NCBI RefSeq assembly: GCF_963678835.1
Contig: NZ_OY787470.1
Coordinates: 620,001 to 684,000, forward strand
Origin: an uncultured Desulfuromonas sp.
GTDB taxonomy: Bacteria > Desulfobacterota > Desulfuromonadia > Desulfuromonadales > Desulfuromonadaceae
DNA: 64,000 nt
Direction: 5' to 3'
Under the pieces are notes generated by a model. That model saw only the letters and a list, made by a program, of their open reading frames with translations, was not told the DNA's origin and searched no databases. The stretch's first letter is position 1. The number at the start of each line of letters is the position of its first letter. The position numbers were made by a program, and so were the translations under genes. This document shows positions 19,252-28,721 of the stretch, one piece after another.

Positions 19252-20679
19252 TCAAGTTGCCTGCCGCATATGCGCATAGGCATCCAACGCCTGCTGGCGT
19301 GAGACTTTGAGATCAACCATCGGCTCAGGATAGGTTTCACCAAGCGTAATCCCACATTCCTGCAACAAACTCTTCGGAGCCTGCCACGGACAGAACAGAT
19401 AACGATCCGGCAGCTTGGCCAGTTCCGGCACAAAGTGGCGGGTGTAGTCGCCGTGGGGATCAAACTTCTGGCCTTGGGTGACCGGATTGAAGATGCGGAA
19501 GTAGGGTGCGGCATCAGCGCCGCAGCCAGCAATCCACTGCCAGCTAGCACTGTTGTTGGCCAGATCAGCATCGAGCAGACAGTCCCAGAACCACGCGGCG
19601 CCATGGTGCCAGTGGATGCCGAGATTTTTCACCAGAAATGATTCCACCACCATCCGCACCCGGTTGTGCATGGTGCCGGTCTGCCATAGCTCGCGCATCC
19701 CGGCATCCACAAACGGAATGCCGGTCAGCCCCTGCTGCCAGCGGTTGAGTTTCTCAGCATCATCGCGCCAGGGGAAGAGGTTGAAGCGACGGTCGAGATT
19801 GATCCGATCCATATCGGGATGGTGGAATAGCTGGGTAACGGAAAACTCCCGCCAAGCGAGTTGACGTTGAAACGCCAGGGCGTCTTCGTGGCCGATGGCT
19901 TGCGCGTCATGCCACAGTTGATGCACGGAAATCTCCCCCCAATGGATAGCCGGTGACAGACGAGAGACGTGGGGCTGCGCTGGTAAATCGCGCCCCTCAC
20001 CATAACCGAGCAATTCTTCTTCCATAAAGGTCTGCCAGCGTTGCTGAGCGCCAGCTTCTCCCGGTTGCCAGTGGTGGAGAACGTTGTCCGCCCATGGATG
20101 GTTCGGTCGCAATTCGAGGTCCGCCAGTTTCAAGGCGCTGTACGGTGTTACCGCAGCCAGAGCGATTTCGGCAGGTCGGGGCAGGGGGGACCGGACCGGC
20201 ACACTGTCGCGGGCGTGGCGGTAAAATGGTGTGAATATCTGATAGGGCGTCTGGTCTCTTTTCAGCACCTGCCATGGTTCCCATAGCAGTGAACCGTTGT
20301 CACTGTGGACGGTGATGCCCAGCCCTTGCAGTTTCTCTTTAATTATCCTGTCGCGATTGATCCGCCATGGCTCATAGCAGCGGTTCCAGGTCACGGTCCG
20401 GCAGTCATAGTGCTGAACCAGTTGTTCAAGAAGAGTATCAGCCGGGCCCCGAAACAGTTGCAGGTGGCCATCAAGTTGTTGATTGAGGGCGTCCAGACTG
20501 CGGTGCAGCCAGCAGCGGCTGGCCGCGCCCATGCGCTGATCTGCGGCATGTTCATCATCGAGAATATAAATGGGGATGATTGGACCGAGACGCATAGCTG
20601 TGAGCAGGGCCGGGTTGTCATGCAGGCGTAGATCCTGGCGGAACCACATGATGACTGGGGCAGATGGCGCAGAAGGCAT
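19252..20679 (-). CDS. phrB: Deoxyribodipyrimidine photolyase (class I CPD)
   Basis: 475 residues; repairs UV-made pyrimidine dimers using blue light and FAD. Seen: the N-terminal antenna-domain start MWFRQDLRLHDNPAL, then the FAD domain with LAWREFSVTQLFHHPDM, NLFPWRDDAEKLNRWQQGLT, FVDAGMRELWQTGTMHNRVR, WQWIAGCGADAAPYFRIFNP and PVTQGQKFDP. The tryptophans and the N/R-rich motif of class I photolyases are intact. Its ribosome site (AGGAAA) overlaps the UbiB-like gene's stop 10 bp upstream, showing translational coupling. It is part of a divergent module with a MerR/B12-type regulator, a common arrangement for light-induced photolyase. Confidence 0.96.
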   Translation of the reverse strand: MPSAPSAPVIMWFRQDLRLHDNPALLTAMRLGPIIPIYILDDEHAADQRMGAASRCWLHRSLDALNQQLDGHLQLFRGPADTLLEQLVQHYDCRTVTWNRCYEPWRINRDRIIKEKLQGLGITVHSDNGSLLWEPWQVLKRDQTPYQIFTPFYRHARDSVPVRSPLPRPAEIALAAVTPYSALKLADLELRPNHPWADNVLHHWQPGEAGAQQRWQTFMEEELLGYGEGRDLPAQPHVSRLSPAIHWGEISVHQLWHDAQAIGHEDALAFQRQLAWREFSVTQLFHHPDMDRINLDRRFNLFPWRDDAEKLNRWQQGLTGIPFVDAGMRELWQTGTMHNRVRMVVESFLVKNLGIHWHHGAAWFWDCLLDADLANNSASWQWIAGCGADAAPYFRIFNPVTQGQKFDPHGDYTRHFVPELAKLPDRYLFCPWQAPKSLLQECGITLGETYPEPMVDLKVSRQQALDAYAHMRQAT

Positions 20680-20689
20680 AAGTGTTTTC

Positions 20690-22279
20690 CTATTTCAAAC
20701 GTAGACCGCGCCAAGTCAGCAGACCGGCGACGGCTAAAGCAATCCACGATGCGTCCTGTGCCCAAGATTGCGGGGCGCGTTGCAGGTAGAAGGCGACGGC
20801 CAGCCAGAAAATAATTATTGCCAGGCGGCGCAATAGCTTAGCCAGATGGTGCAGCAGGTACTGACGGTCGGCATTGGCCATGCGCACCACCAGATCACCT
20901 TGTTCGGCGAGTTCTGTTACTCGCCGTGCCCGGCTCAGGGTCAAGGGCAGTTGTGCGACCTCCTTGATCAGCTTGTCAAGGCCGAGAGAATTTTCACCTA
21001 AAGCCCGCGGCAGGTTGTTTTTGAGGATCGGCAGGATGTCTTTGACGCCGTTAAAGTTTGTGACGTACTGAGTCCCCAGTCCCTCAATCAGCGAGCTGAC
21101 GCGCATGACGTAAATAATATCCTGCGGCAGTTTGAACGGCTGATCGTGCAGCACATCAAGAATGCCGAAAGCCAGTTCCTGCATGCTTGAGGCATCAAGT
21201 TGTTCACTGTCGAAGATGTCAAACAACCGTTCGGCCACCTCACTCATGTGGCGTGGGTCCGATTCCTCAGTGAGAATGCCGAGACGACGCGTGGCGCTGA
21301 CCAGCAGATCGTAGTCGCGCTCGTAAGCGGCCTTGACTGCGTAGATCATCGCCTGACGCATGGCCTGGGGGATGCGACTGACCATGCCGAAGTCGAGAAA
21401 CACCAGTTGCCCCTCGGCGGTGACCAGCAGGTTGCCCGGATGCGGGTCGGCGTGGAAGATCCCTTTAACCAGCATCTGTTCGGTGTAGAACATCACCAGA
21501 TGCTGCATCAGCTCTTCAAACGACACCGGCAGCTTTTTGACTGCCGCCACATCGTCGATACGCACTCCCTCCTCAAAGCTCATCACCAGGGCGAACTCGC
21601 TGCAATAGCTTGGGTAGGGGGTGGGAAAACGGATTGTGTCGGGTTGGTGATCGAGGTAAATCTGGCGGAACTGCTCCAGATTGGCCAACTCGCGACTCAT
21701 GTTGACCTCTTCGAGGATCACTTGGGTAAAGGCGCGCAAGACCGATTCGATGGAATGGCGGGTCTGGTCGGTGAACAACGGCTGGAACAGGCGCATGAAC
21801 AGATTCAACAGCACGATATCGATACGCACAATCCAGCGGATATCGGCGCGCAGCAGTTTAACCGCCACCCAATCGCCCTCTTTTTTCAGGCGCGCCCGAT
21901 GCACCTGACCGATGGAGGCGCTGGCAATGGGCTGTGCGTCAAAGTGGCTGAAAAAATCCCGGTCGCCAAAGGCGTTGTCCATCACCTGACGGCGCTGAAT
22001 GTCGTTCATCGGTGGCATCTGGTCGTGGAGTTGACGCAGGGCGGCCAGATAGTCACCATCAAAAAAGTCCGCACGGGTGGCGAGCACCTGGGCCAGCTTC
22101 AAAAAGCTGGTACCCAGGGTCCGGATGGTGGCCACCAGCTCCTGTGGCGGCAGCGGTTGCCACATCAGCCAGCGGTCACGACGGCGAAACAGCAGAAATA
22201 CCGTGACTAGAAAACGGAAAATGCGATAGCTGCGCAGCGGGTGACACTGGCGTAGGATCAGCAGAATGAGATGCCCCAC
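20690..22279 (-). CDS. ubiB: ABC1/UbiB (AarF) family atypical kinase
   Basis: 529 residues with a GTG start that directly follows the TAA of the phasin-like gene. Kinase-like signatures: the N-terminal TSFLKLAQVLATRADFF (the KxGQ-type helix), the alanine-rich loop ASASIGQVHRARL, VAVKLLR, GIFHADPHPGNLLV (catalytic loop) and FLDFGMVSRI (DFG). Two TM helices lie at the C-terminus (about 470-525). UbiB proteins act as ATPases that help deliver quinone-biosynthesis lipids at the membrane. The direct substrate here is unknown, and no ubi genes are nearby. Confidence 0.9.
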   Translation of the reverse strand: MGHLILLILRQCHPLRSYRIFRFLVTVFLLFRRRDRWLMWQPLPPQELVATIRTLGTSFLKLAQVLATRADFFDGDYLAALRQLHDQMPPMNDIQRRQVMDNAFGDRDFFSHFDAQPIASASIGQVHRARLKKEGDWVAVKLLRADIRWIVRIDIVLLNLFMRLFQPLFTDQTRHSIESVLRAFTQVILEEVNMSRELANLEQFRQIYLDHQPDTIRFPTPYPSYCSEFALVMSFEEGVRIDDVAAVKKLPVSFEELMQHLVMFYTEQMLVKGIFHADPHPGNLLVTAEGQLVFLDFGMVSRIPQAMRQAMIYAVKAAYERDYDLLVSATRRLGILTEESDPRHMSEVAERLFDIFDSEQLDASSMQELAFGILDVLHDQPFKLPQDIIYVMRVSSLIEGLGTQYVTNFNGVKDILPILKNNLPRALGENSLGLDKLIKEVAQLPLTLSRARRVTELAEQGDLVVRMANADRQYLLHHLAKLLRRLAIIIFWLAVAFYLQRAPQSWAQDASWIALAVAGLLTWRGLRLK

Positions 22280-22558
22280 TTAGCGGTCCTCCAGCTCCTT
22301 TTTCAACTGTTCGAGATCTTCTTTGGTGGCCAACCCCAATTCGTCGATCACTTCTTTGAGCAAACCTTTCAATGTCTGGCGCAGGCTTTCACGCTCTTCT
22401 GCACCTTTTTCAGCCAGATCGTCAAGAAACGTGCGCGCGGTATTTTCCGCTTTGCCCTGCCAATCTTTGAGCTCTTCGCTGTTTTTTTCAATTTGTTCTT
22501 TAGCGGCCAGAGCGCCACCAAGGGCAACGTAAAAAAGTTGTTCCAACTTGTTTTCCAT
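22280..22558 (-). CDS. Phasin-like / coiled-coil small protein
   Basis: 92 residues from MENKLEQ. This ATG follows GGAGG by 5 bases, whereas the ATG four codons upstream contains the ribosome site itself. The protein is almost entirely charged amphipathic helix (ALAAKEQIEKNSEELKDWQG, RESLRQTLKGLLKEVIDELG), as in the phasin family (PhaF/PhaI-type). Small genes of this kind often precede ubiB-like genes, where polyhydroxyalkanoate binding is not established. The gene is the first of the minus-strand operon leading to photolyase. Confidence 0.75.
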   Translation of the reverse strand: MENKLEQLFYVALGGALAAKEQIEKNSEELKDWQGKAENTARTFLDDLAEKGAEERESLRQTLKGLLKEVIDELGLATKEDLEQLKKELEDR

Positions 22559-22627
22559 AACGTCCTCCATATTTCTATTGTGATCAATCGTGGTTTACTT
22601 ATAATTTATAGTATTTAGTGATCTTTC

Positions 22628-22645
22628 TTGTTTGTCCAGGACAAA
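22628..22645. promoter_or_regulatory. Palindrome TTTGTCCAGGACAAA at the MerR start, candidate operator
   Basis: A perfect inverted repeat (TTTGTCC/GGACAAA around one A) ends a few bases before the regulator's ATG at 22649. It lies in the divergent region between the regulator and the phasin-UbiB-photolyase operon. MerR-type regulators bind such dyads; binding here is inferred. Confidence 0.45.
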
Positions 22646-22648
22646 ACT

Positions 22649-23521
22649 ATGCTTACTGTTCACCAACTCAGTCAGGAACTCGGCATCAGCGTCGATACGT
22701 TGCGTGTCTGGGAGAGGCGCTATGGTTTTCCCCAACCGCAACGTGACAGACGGGGCCATCGCCGTTATCCTTTGGATCAGGTGGAACAATTACGTATCGT
22801 GCGTAAATTGCAATCGTTCGGCTATCGTCCCCAAAGCCTGTTTGCCATGTCCGCCGATGAGCGCCGGCAGCTGCTTGATTCCTATGTGGCTGAGGATGAT
22901 GGGCGTGTCCGTGGTTTTCAATCCCTGGTGCTGTCAGCGTCGTTGGATGAGCTGGAGCAGGTGTTGCGCCATCATCTGGCCACGACCACCATTGAGCATT
23001 TTATCCTTCATTGTAGCGCAGAGGTGCTGGCTTGTCTTGATCGTGGTTGGATGTCGGGGCAATTGACCATTGCCCGTGAGCATGCCATCTCCGATCGGGT
23101 GCAGAAGATCTTGCTGGAAATTCTCGGCCAGCAACAGGATACCGATGTGGCCTCGCCTCTGATACTGTTTTTGACCATTAACGGTGAGCGTCATCGTCTG
23201 GCCTTGCTGATGGCGGCCGTGCTGTTTTCGTGTCAGGGGGTGCGTTGTCAGTGGCTGTTGGAGGATTTACCCATGTCGGAGTTGCCGGATCTCGTTTATG
23301 CCACCGCCTGTCACGGTGTCGGGCTCTCGTTCAGCAGCCATTATTCGTCGCTGCAGGCGCGCAGTGATCTGGTGACATTGCGTCGCATGCTGCCCGAAAG
23401 CTGTCATATTGTTGCCGGAGGCAAGGGGATTGCCGGTGTTTATCAGATCCCAGGAACGACTGTGGTCGATGATCTTGGTGAGGTGGAGACGGTCAGCCGT
23501 AGATTTTTTCAACGTAAGTGA
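22649..23521 (+). CDS. CarH/LitR-like MerR-family regulator with cobalamin-binding photosensor domain
   Basis: 290 residues. Residues 1-70 are a MerR winged helix (LTVHQLSQELGISVDTLRVW, RRYGFPQPQRDRRGHRRY). The rest matches the CarH/LitR plan: a four-helix region containing the W-x9-EH signature (W134, E144, H145) that caps adenosylcobalamin, then a Rossmann-like domain with E-x-H (H182), where CarH has its lower cobalt ligand. CarH/LitR proteins repress in the dark and release DNA when light breaks the Co-C bond. The usual glycine after ExHxx is alanine here. It is divergent from photolyase and co-directional with DUF523/DUF1722, a known light-regulon pairing. The ATG is preferred over an upstream TTG. 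Confidence 0.85.
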   Translation: MLTVHQLSQELGISVDTLRVWERRYGFPQPQRDRRGHRRYPLDQVEQLRIVRKLQSFGYRPQSLFAMSADERRQLLDSYVAEDDGRVRGFQSLVLSASLDELEQVLRHHLATTTIEHFILHCSAEVLACLDRGWMSGQLTIAREHAISDRVQKILLEILGQQQDTDVASPLILFLTINGERHRLALLMAAVLFSCQGVRCQWLLEDLPMSELPDLVYATACHGVGLSFSSHYSSLQARSDLVTLRRMLPESCHIVAGGKGIAGVYQIPGTTVVDDLGEVETVSRRFFQRK

Positions 23522-23544
23522 TAATTCTGCCTGGGAGGTGCGTT

Positions 23545-24501
23545 ATGGAAAGCCGCATTCGTCTTGGTGTCAGCTCCTGTCTGTTGGGGGCTAAAGTGCG
23601 TTTTGACGGTGGTCACAAGCGGGATCGCTATCTGACGGACGTGCTTGGTGACTATGTTGATTACGTGCCGGTGTGTCCGGAAGTGGAGGTCGGACTTCCC
23701 ATCCCCCGTCCGGCGTTGCGCCTGGTGCGTGATAGCCACCAAGATGTGCGGCTGCGTTTTTCCAAAGGTGGCGAAGATATCACCGATAAAATGCAATGTT
23801 GGGCGCACCAGCGTGTCCAGCAGCTGGCGTCTGAACAACTCGATGGTTTTATCTTCAAGGCCAAATCACCGAGCAGCGGTATGGAGCGGGTTAAAATTTA
23901 TCCCGAAGCTGGTGGTATGCCCGATCATCATGGTATTGGGATGTTCGCGCGGATCTTTATGGAGCACTTTCCCCTGCTGCCGGTCGAGGAGGAGGGGCGT
24001 CTGCATGATCCTAAACTGCGTGAAAATTTCATTACGCGAATCTTCACCTTGAAGCGGTTGCGTGAAACCCTGACCGCCGGCTCTGGGTATGGGGGGATGG
24101 TCGACTTTCACAGCTGCCACAAACTTTTGATTCTTGCTCACAGTGAAAAGATCTACCGCGAAATGGGACGCCTGGTTGCCCATGGCAAAAGCCTGCCTTT
24201 TGAGCCCTTTCTGGATCAGTATCGTACCTTGTTATTGAAGGCGTTGTCTTTGAAGACCACGGAGAAAAAACAGGTCAATGTTCTGCACCATATTCTCGGC
24301 TATTTCAAAAAACAGTTGAGCGGCGATGAAAAATCTGAAGTGCTGGAAAAAATAGAGGATTATCGCAACGGCTTGGTTCCATTGATCGTGCCCATCACCT
24401 TGCTCAACCATTATGTGCGCAAATATAAACAAGATTATTTGCAGCATCAGGTTTATCTCAATCCCCACCCCAAAGAGTTGAAGTTGCTCAACCATGTTTA
24501 A
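23545..24501 (+). CDS. DUF523-DUF1722 protein (YbgA-like)
   Basis: 318 residues from MESRIRLG, whose ATG follows GGGAGG; an upstream in-frame ATG lacks a site. Residues 1-150 are DUF523 (GVSSCLLGAKVRFDGGHKRD, VCPEVEVGLPIPRPALRLV, KAKSPSSGMERVK). Residues 190-310 are DUF1722 (LILAHSEKIYREMGRLVA). DUF523/DUF1722 fusions are regular neighbours of photolyase and MerR/LitR genes. DUF523 cysteines suggest a metal or thiol role, but the function is not established here. It lies 23 bp after the regulator gene, most likely in one transcript. Confidence 0.9.
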   Translation: MESRIRLGVSSCLLGAKVRFDGGHKRDRYLTDVLGDYVDYVPVCPEVEVGLPIPRPALRLVRDSHQDVRLRFSKGGEDITDKMQCWAHQRVQQLASEQLDGFIFKAKSPSSGMERVKIYPEAGGMPDHHGIGMFARIFMEHFPLLPVEEEGRLHDPKLRENFITRIFTLKRLRETLTAGSGYGGMVDFHSCHKLLILAHSEKIYREMGRLVAHGKSLPFEPFLDQYRTLLLKALSLKTTEKKQVNVLHHILGYFKKQLSGDEKSEVLEKIEDYRNGLVPLIVPITLLNHYVRKYKQDYLQHQVYLNPHPKELKLLNHV

Positions 24502-24898
24502 CCTTGTTGTTTCAAATCTCACTTTGCCACGGTCTTTACCTTTTTAAAATCTCAGTTAAGATTGTGGAAGGTGTTCTTAACTGCTGATTGCTTTTTAATA
24601 AAGGTGGCGGGTGGTGCGAGAGTTTATAACAGGCTGGAGACATGAGCCGATACTCTTTTGCCGTGTGACCACGATCTGGCATGCCTGCTGCATCTCCATC
24701 CGGATGGTTGATGTTTGTTTTTGTTTCTCTTCGCGCGTCTGACGCTGCGTTTCTTCCTGATGTGGGATTGTCTGGCAAAGCGGAATAGGACGGAAATTCG
24801 TTCGAGCGCGAGCGTCATGTTTGCTCCTTTGTCCCATGAGACGGTCGCCGTAAAAGTTGATCAGGTTTGTATGTGCCATCAAATTAAGAGGGCGGCCC
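24502..24898. other. Intergenic region before the PAS-GGDEF-EAL gene
   Basis: About 400 bp. Short open frames on both strands here have no ribosome sites and no recognisable family. Nothing else is seen. Confidence 0.5.
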
Positions 24899-27883
24899 AT
24901 GATTCGTGACTCGCAGCCACAATGGCAAAAAAAAACGTACCGTTCGGTGGCCCTTGCCGTCACGGTTGTTTTTTTAGTTGTGGTGTTGATGGGCATGTTA
25001 TTTGTGGCGCAAGGCACGCAGCATGTGGTTGATCTGGTGGGGCGACAGAGTTTCAAAACAGAGCAGCGCTTGCTTAAAGCGTTGCTTTATGAACCTGTGC
25101 AACGTGATGATCGCGTCGAGATGAACCGGATTCTCAAGCATTTTTTTGAAGGGAATCCGGACTATGTCGCCATTCGTCTTTATGATCCTGCCCAAAGCCA
25201 ATTATTTTCAGCGACTCGGCCCGTCAAACAAAACACGCTTACCTTGCAGGCTGAAATCGCCGTAGGAGAGCCTCAGCGATTTGTCCATTTGGTGGTGAAA
25301 AAAGAGCCGGTTGTTTTCGCACAATGGCTGCCTCATCGGGGGGGAACCATTGCGTTGCTTGTTTTTGGTTGTGTTGTGCTCAGTCAGCTCTTGTGGCTGT
25401 TTATCAAGCGATTTGGCCTTGACCCTCTTTATGCCGGGGTGTTGCGAGAGCAGCATTATTACAGCAGTCTGTTTGACCAGGCTCAGGAAGCTATTTTTGT
25501 CATGTCGCAAAGCGGTGAATTGCTGCGGTTCAATAACGCTGCGCGCCGTTTGTTCAAGTTGCCGGAAACGATGGATGTCAGCAATTTGCGTCAGTTTCAT
25601 AATAAGACGAACTGGCTGAAAATAAAGACGTTTATAGAAACGATTAAACAGAAGGGGCATCACAGCGAAACGGCTTATCTCTCTTCTCTTGACTTGTGCG
25701 TTGAGATTCTCGGCAGTCAAATTGTTTTGGAAGAACAGACGCTGATTCAGTTGGTGCTTCTTGATATTACCGAACAGTATCACAGTCAACGCAAACTCAA
25801 AGAGTTGCAGGAGGAGCTCGAACGGAGTCTCGACGAGTACCGGACCCTGTTTGATTACAGTGTCGACGGACTGACGGTCCGCAGCCTTAACGGCGAGTTG
25901 CTGCTGTGTAATAAATCCTATGAAGAGATGCTCGGTCGTACGTTTGCGGAACTGAACCATCAACATTTCAGCACGCTGTGTGATGCCGAAGAAAAAGAAG
26001 TTCTCAATGAGAAATATCGCCAGGTACTTGAGAGTCAATCCATTCTGTTTGAATTCACCTATAAACATAAGGATGGCCATCAGTTTCCTGTTGAAATTCG
26101 CAGCGTTGTGATTGATTACCGGGGCGAGCCTTGTGTGATGTCTGCGGTCCGCGATATCAGCAGCCGACGCGAAAAAGATCAGCGTTTGCGGGAACTGTCA
26201 GCGGTTGTCGATCACAGTAATGATGCGGTGATGATCACGGATGATAGCGGAGAAGTCCTGGCCGTCAACAAGACGTTTTGCGCTCTCAGCGGCTATTCGG
26301 AAGAGGATTTACTGAACAAACTTCCTCTGTTCCTCCAGTCAGAACGTCATGACTGTGAGTTTTATGCTCACGCGGTTAAGCAGTTACATGACGAGGGACG
26401 CTGGGAAGGAGAGATCTGGATTCGTCATCGTCTCGGGCACAGTCTGCCGCAATGGTTGCGGATTGAAACGGTGGAAGAGCCTGACGAGAAGACAACGCGC
26501 TATGTCGCGGTGAGTGCTGATTTGAGTGAGGAAAAAGCGTGGGAAGAAAAAATGCTGCAGTTGGCTCAAACCGACCCTCTGACGGGTTCGGCCAACCGGG
26601 TGCTGTTTCGCGATCGTCTGCAGCAGGCTATCAAGCGTGCCCAGAGCCGCAAAGAGATGGAGGTGCAGGTTTTTTCTCTCGATCTCGATTATTTCAAACG
26701 GATCAATGATTCTCTTGGTCATGTCGCCGGTGACCGTATGTTGATTGAGGTTGCCGCCCGTCTCAAACGTGTCAGCCGCGAGCAGGATACTATTTCGCGA
26801 CTCAGTGGCGATGAATTTGCCATTCTGGTGACCTGTCTCAATGATGAGGTGGATGCGACGCGCATAGCCCAGAAAATGTTGCAGGCGATTTCTGAACCGA
26901 TGATGATCGATGGGGCTGAACTGATTATCACTGCCAGCATTGGCGTGGCTCTTTATCCCGGAGATGGCGTCGATGATGTGACGTTGATGGCCAATGCCGA
27001 CAATGCCATGCATCAGGCCAAACGCCAGGGACGCAGCCGGATGTGCTATTTCTCTGCTGAATTGGCGGACAAGGCTCAGGAGTATCTGACCATTGAGTCG
27101 CGGTTGCGTCGTGCTCTGGAGAAGAACCAACTACAACTTTATTATCAACCGCAGGTTGATCTGGCCTCAGGGGATATTGTCGCCGCTGAAGCATTGTTGC
27201 GTTGGCACAGTGACGAGCTGGGCTGGGTGTCGCCGGACCGCATGATTCCTGTGGCGGAAGAAGGTGGTCTGATCATTGCTCTCGGCCGCTGGATTATTGA
27301 GGAGTGCTGTCGAACGATTAGAGGATACCATCAGAGCTCGGGAAATTGGTTTCCTATTGCCGTTAACGTGTCGGCCCGCCAGTTTCTTGAACCCGGATTT
27401 ACCGATGAGCTTGTCGAGATTGTGACGTTTCATGATATCCCTCCCTCACTTCTGGAATTGGAATTGACGGAAAGTATGATGCTTGATGATGTCGGCAAAG
27501 CGATTGAGACCATGAACGCGTTAAGCTCTAAAGGGTTCAAGATTGCTCTGGACGACTTTGGCACCGGTTATACATCGCTTGCCTATCTGAAACAGTTTCC
27601 GGTATCAAAGCTCAAGTTGGACCGTGCGTTTGTCACCGATGTCCATCGGGACGTCAATGATGCTGCTATTGCAGAAGCGTTGGTCACCTTCACCCGTGTC
27701 ATGGGACTGAGCCTCGTTGCCGAGGGGATTGAAGAATCGGTGCAACATAAGTGTCTTAATCTCATGGGGTTCCGTTTTGGCCAAGGCTATCTGTTTTCAA
27801 GGCCGCTGCCAAAGGACGAGTTTATCCGCTTGCTGGAGACTAAGTTGGGCGTTTCTTTTGTGCGAACGATCCCACCTGATTGA
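24899..27883 (+). CDS. Membrane PAS-GGDEF-EAL cyclic-di-GMP turnover protein
   Basis: 994 residues from the ATG at 24899 (AGAGGG upstream; an earlier TTG is less likely). Two TM helices (about 18-42 and 148-170) flank a periplasmic sensor. Three PAS domains follow (near 185, 310 and 430: FDQAQEAIFVMSQSGELLRF, FDYSVDGLTVRSLNGELLLC, VDHSNDAVMITDDSGEVLAV). The GGDEF domain has RLSGDEF and an RxxD inhibitory site (REQD) five residues before it. The EAL domain has AAEALLRW, ELELTESMM and DDFGTGYTSLAYL, so both activities look intact. The signal is unknown and no partner gene is adjacent. Confidence 0.93.
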   Translation: MIRDSQPQWQKKTYRSVALAVTVVFLVVVLMGMLFVAQGTQHVVDLVGRQSFKTEQRLLKALLYEPVQRDDRVEMNRILKHFFEGNPDYVAIRLYDPAQSQLFSATRPVKQNTLTLQAEIAVGEPQRFVHLVVKKEPVVFAQWLPHRGGTIALLVFGCVVLSQLLWLFIKRFGLDPLYAGVLREQHYYSSLFDQAQEAIFVMSQSGELLRFNNAARRLFKLPETMDVSNLRQFHNKTNWLKIKTFIETIKQKGHHSETAYLSSLDLCVEILGSQIVLEEQTLIQLVLLDITEQYHSQRKLKELQEELERSLDEYRTLFDYSVDGLTVRSLNGELLLCNKSYEEMLGRTFAELNHQHFSTLCDAEEKEVLNEKYRQVLESQSILFEFTYKHKDGHQFPVEIRSVVIDYRGEPCVMSAVRDISSRREKDQRLRELSAVVDHSNDAVMITDDSGEVLAVNKTFCALSGYSEEDLLNKLPLFLQSERHDCEFYAHAVKQLHDEGRWEGEIWIRHRLGHSLPQWLRIETVEEPDEKTTRYVAVSADLSEEKAWEEKMLQLAQTDPLTGSANRVLFRDRLQQAIKRAQSRKEMEVQVFSLDLDYFKRINDSLGHVAGDRMLIEVAARLKRVSREQDTISRLSGDEFAILVTCLNDEVDATRIAQKMLQAISEPMMIDGAELIITASIGVALYPGDGVDDVTLMANADNAMHQAKRQGRSRMCYFSAELADKAQEYLTIESRLRRALEKNQLQLYYQPQVDLASGDIVAAEALLRWHSDELGWVSPDRMIPVAEEGGLIIALGRWIIEECCRTIRGYHQSSGNWFPIAVNVSARQFLEPGFTDELVEIVTFHDIPPSLLELELTESMMLDDVGKAIETMNALSSKGFKIALDDFGTGYTSLAYLKQFPVSKLKLDRAFVTDVHRDVNDAAIAEALVTFTRVMGLSLVAEGIEESVQHKCLNLMGFRFGQGYLFSRPLPKDEFIRLLETKLGVSFVRTIPPD

Positions 27884-28031
27884 GATGAAAAGCACCGTTT
27901 GGTAATAAATGATTTGATCCTGATGTCTGAGGATGGTTTTATGGGGCAGTGTCTTCCCTTGGGCATTTCGCTTCACGGTGATGTCTGACGGGACAATTTC
28001 AGCCTCGAAAACCTGACAGAGATCACAGCCC

Positions 28032-28721
28032 ATGCCCTCATCTCAATCCATACCCGATCAACAAGGCCTGCATCTCTATATCCCCCTCTCCGGACGGGAA
28101 ATTGCCCGAATTCGTCGTGGTAGCCTGGTGCGTAGTTTTTGCAGTTTTCTCGGTGCATTGCTACCGGTACTGGCGTTGTGCGTAGTGGCGGTTCTGGTGA
28201 CAATGCTGTTTGGTCAACCGTGGTGGCACGGTGCTCTGCTGCTCGTTGCCATGGTGCTGGTGGGCGATATGGTGTTGGGCCGTCGCCGGATCGGTTGGTT
28301 GCGGCGCAATGTGACCATGATGCTGACGGGAGCCGCCGGTTATTTTGTCACCATGCCCTGGCATCCGCAGTTTTTTCCGTCAACCTGGACCTCTGTTGAT
28401 ATTCAGGCGACGGCCGCCACGTTTTTCCTGTTGTGCGGAGTCCTGTTTCTAATTGTCGTCCAACGCCTGGCTCAGGCCGGGATCCAGTATGCGCAACGTG
28501 CTTTTTTATTTAAAAAGGATGATCAATCGCCAAAAGCACTGCAGTCGGATCTCAATCACCAGGGCGTCACCGCTTTTGATCCTTTTTTTGAATCCCTTAA
28601 AGAGAGTGGACGCCCCTATATGACCCGGGCCGAAGTGCTGGCCATTGTCACGGTTCTCAATCAATACCGTGCCCGGATGGAGCACGAAAAAAAACGCGAC
28701 AAAGGATCGACTAGCCCTTGA
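28032..28721 (+). CDS. Multi-pass membrane protein of unknown function
   Basis: 229 residues with about four hydrophobic helices (40-62, 65-83, 92-108, 130-152) and a charged cytoplasmic tail (ALQSDLNHQGVTAFDPFFES). No recognisable family and only a weak ribosome site (AGAGAT). It overlaps the convergent rtcB end by 11 bases. Codon use looks like the neighbours', so it is probably a real gene. Confidence 0.6.
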   Translation: MPSSQSIPDQQGLHLYIPLSGREIARIRRGSLVRSFCSFLGALLPVLALCVVAVLVTMLFGQPWWHGALLLVAMVLVGDMVLGRRRIGWLRRNVTMMLTGAAGYFVTMPWHPQFFPSTWTSVDIQATAATFFLLCGVLFLIVVQRLAQAGIQYAQRAFLFKKDDQSPKALQSDLNHQGVTAFDPFFESLKESGRPYMTRAEVLAIVTVLNQYRARMEHEKKRDKGSTSP

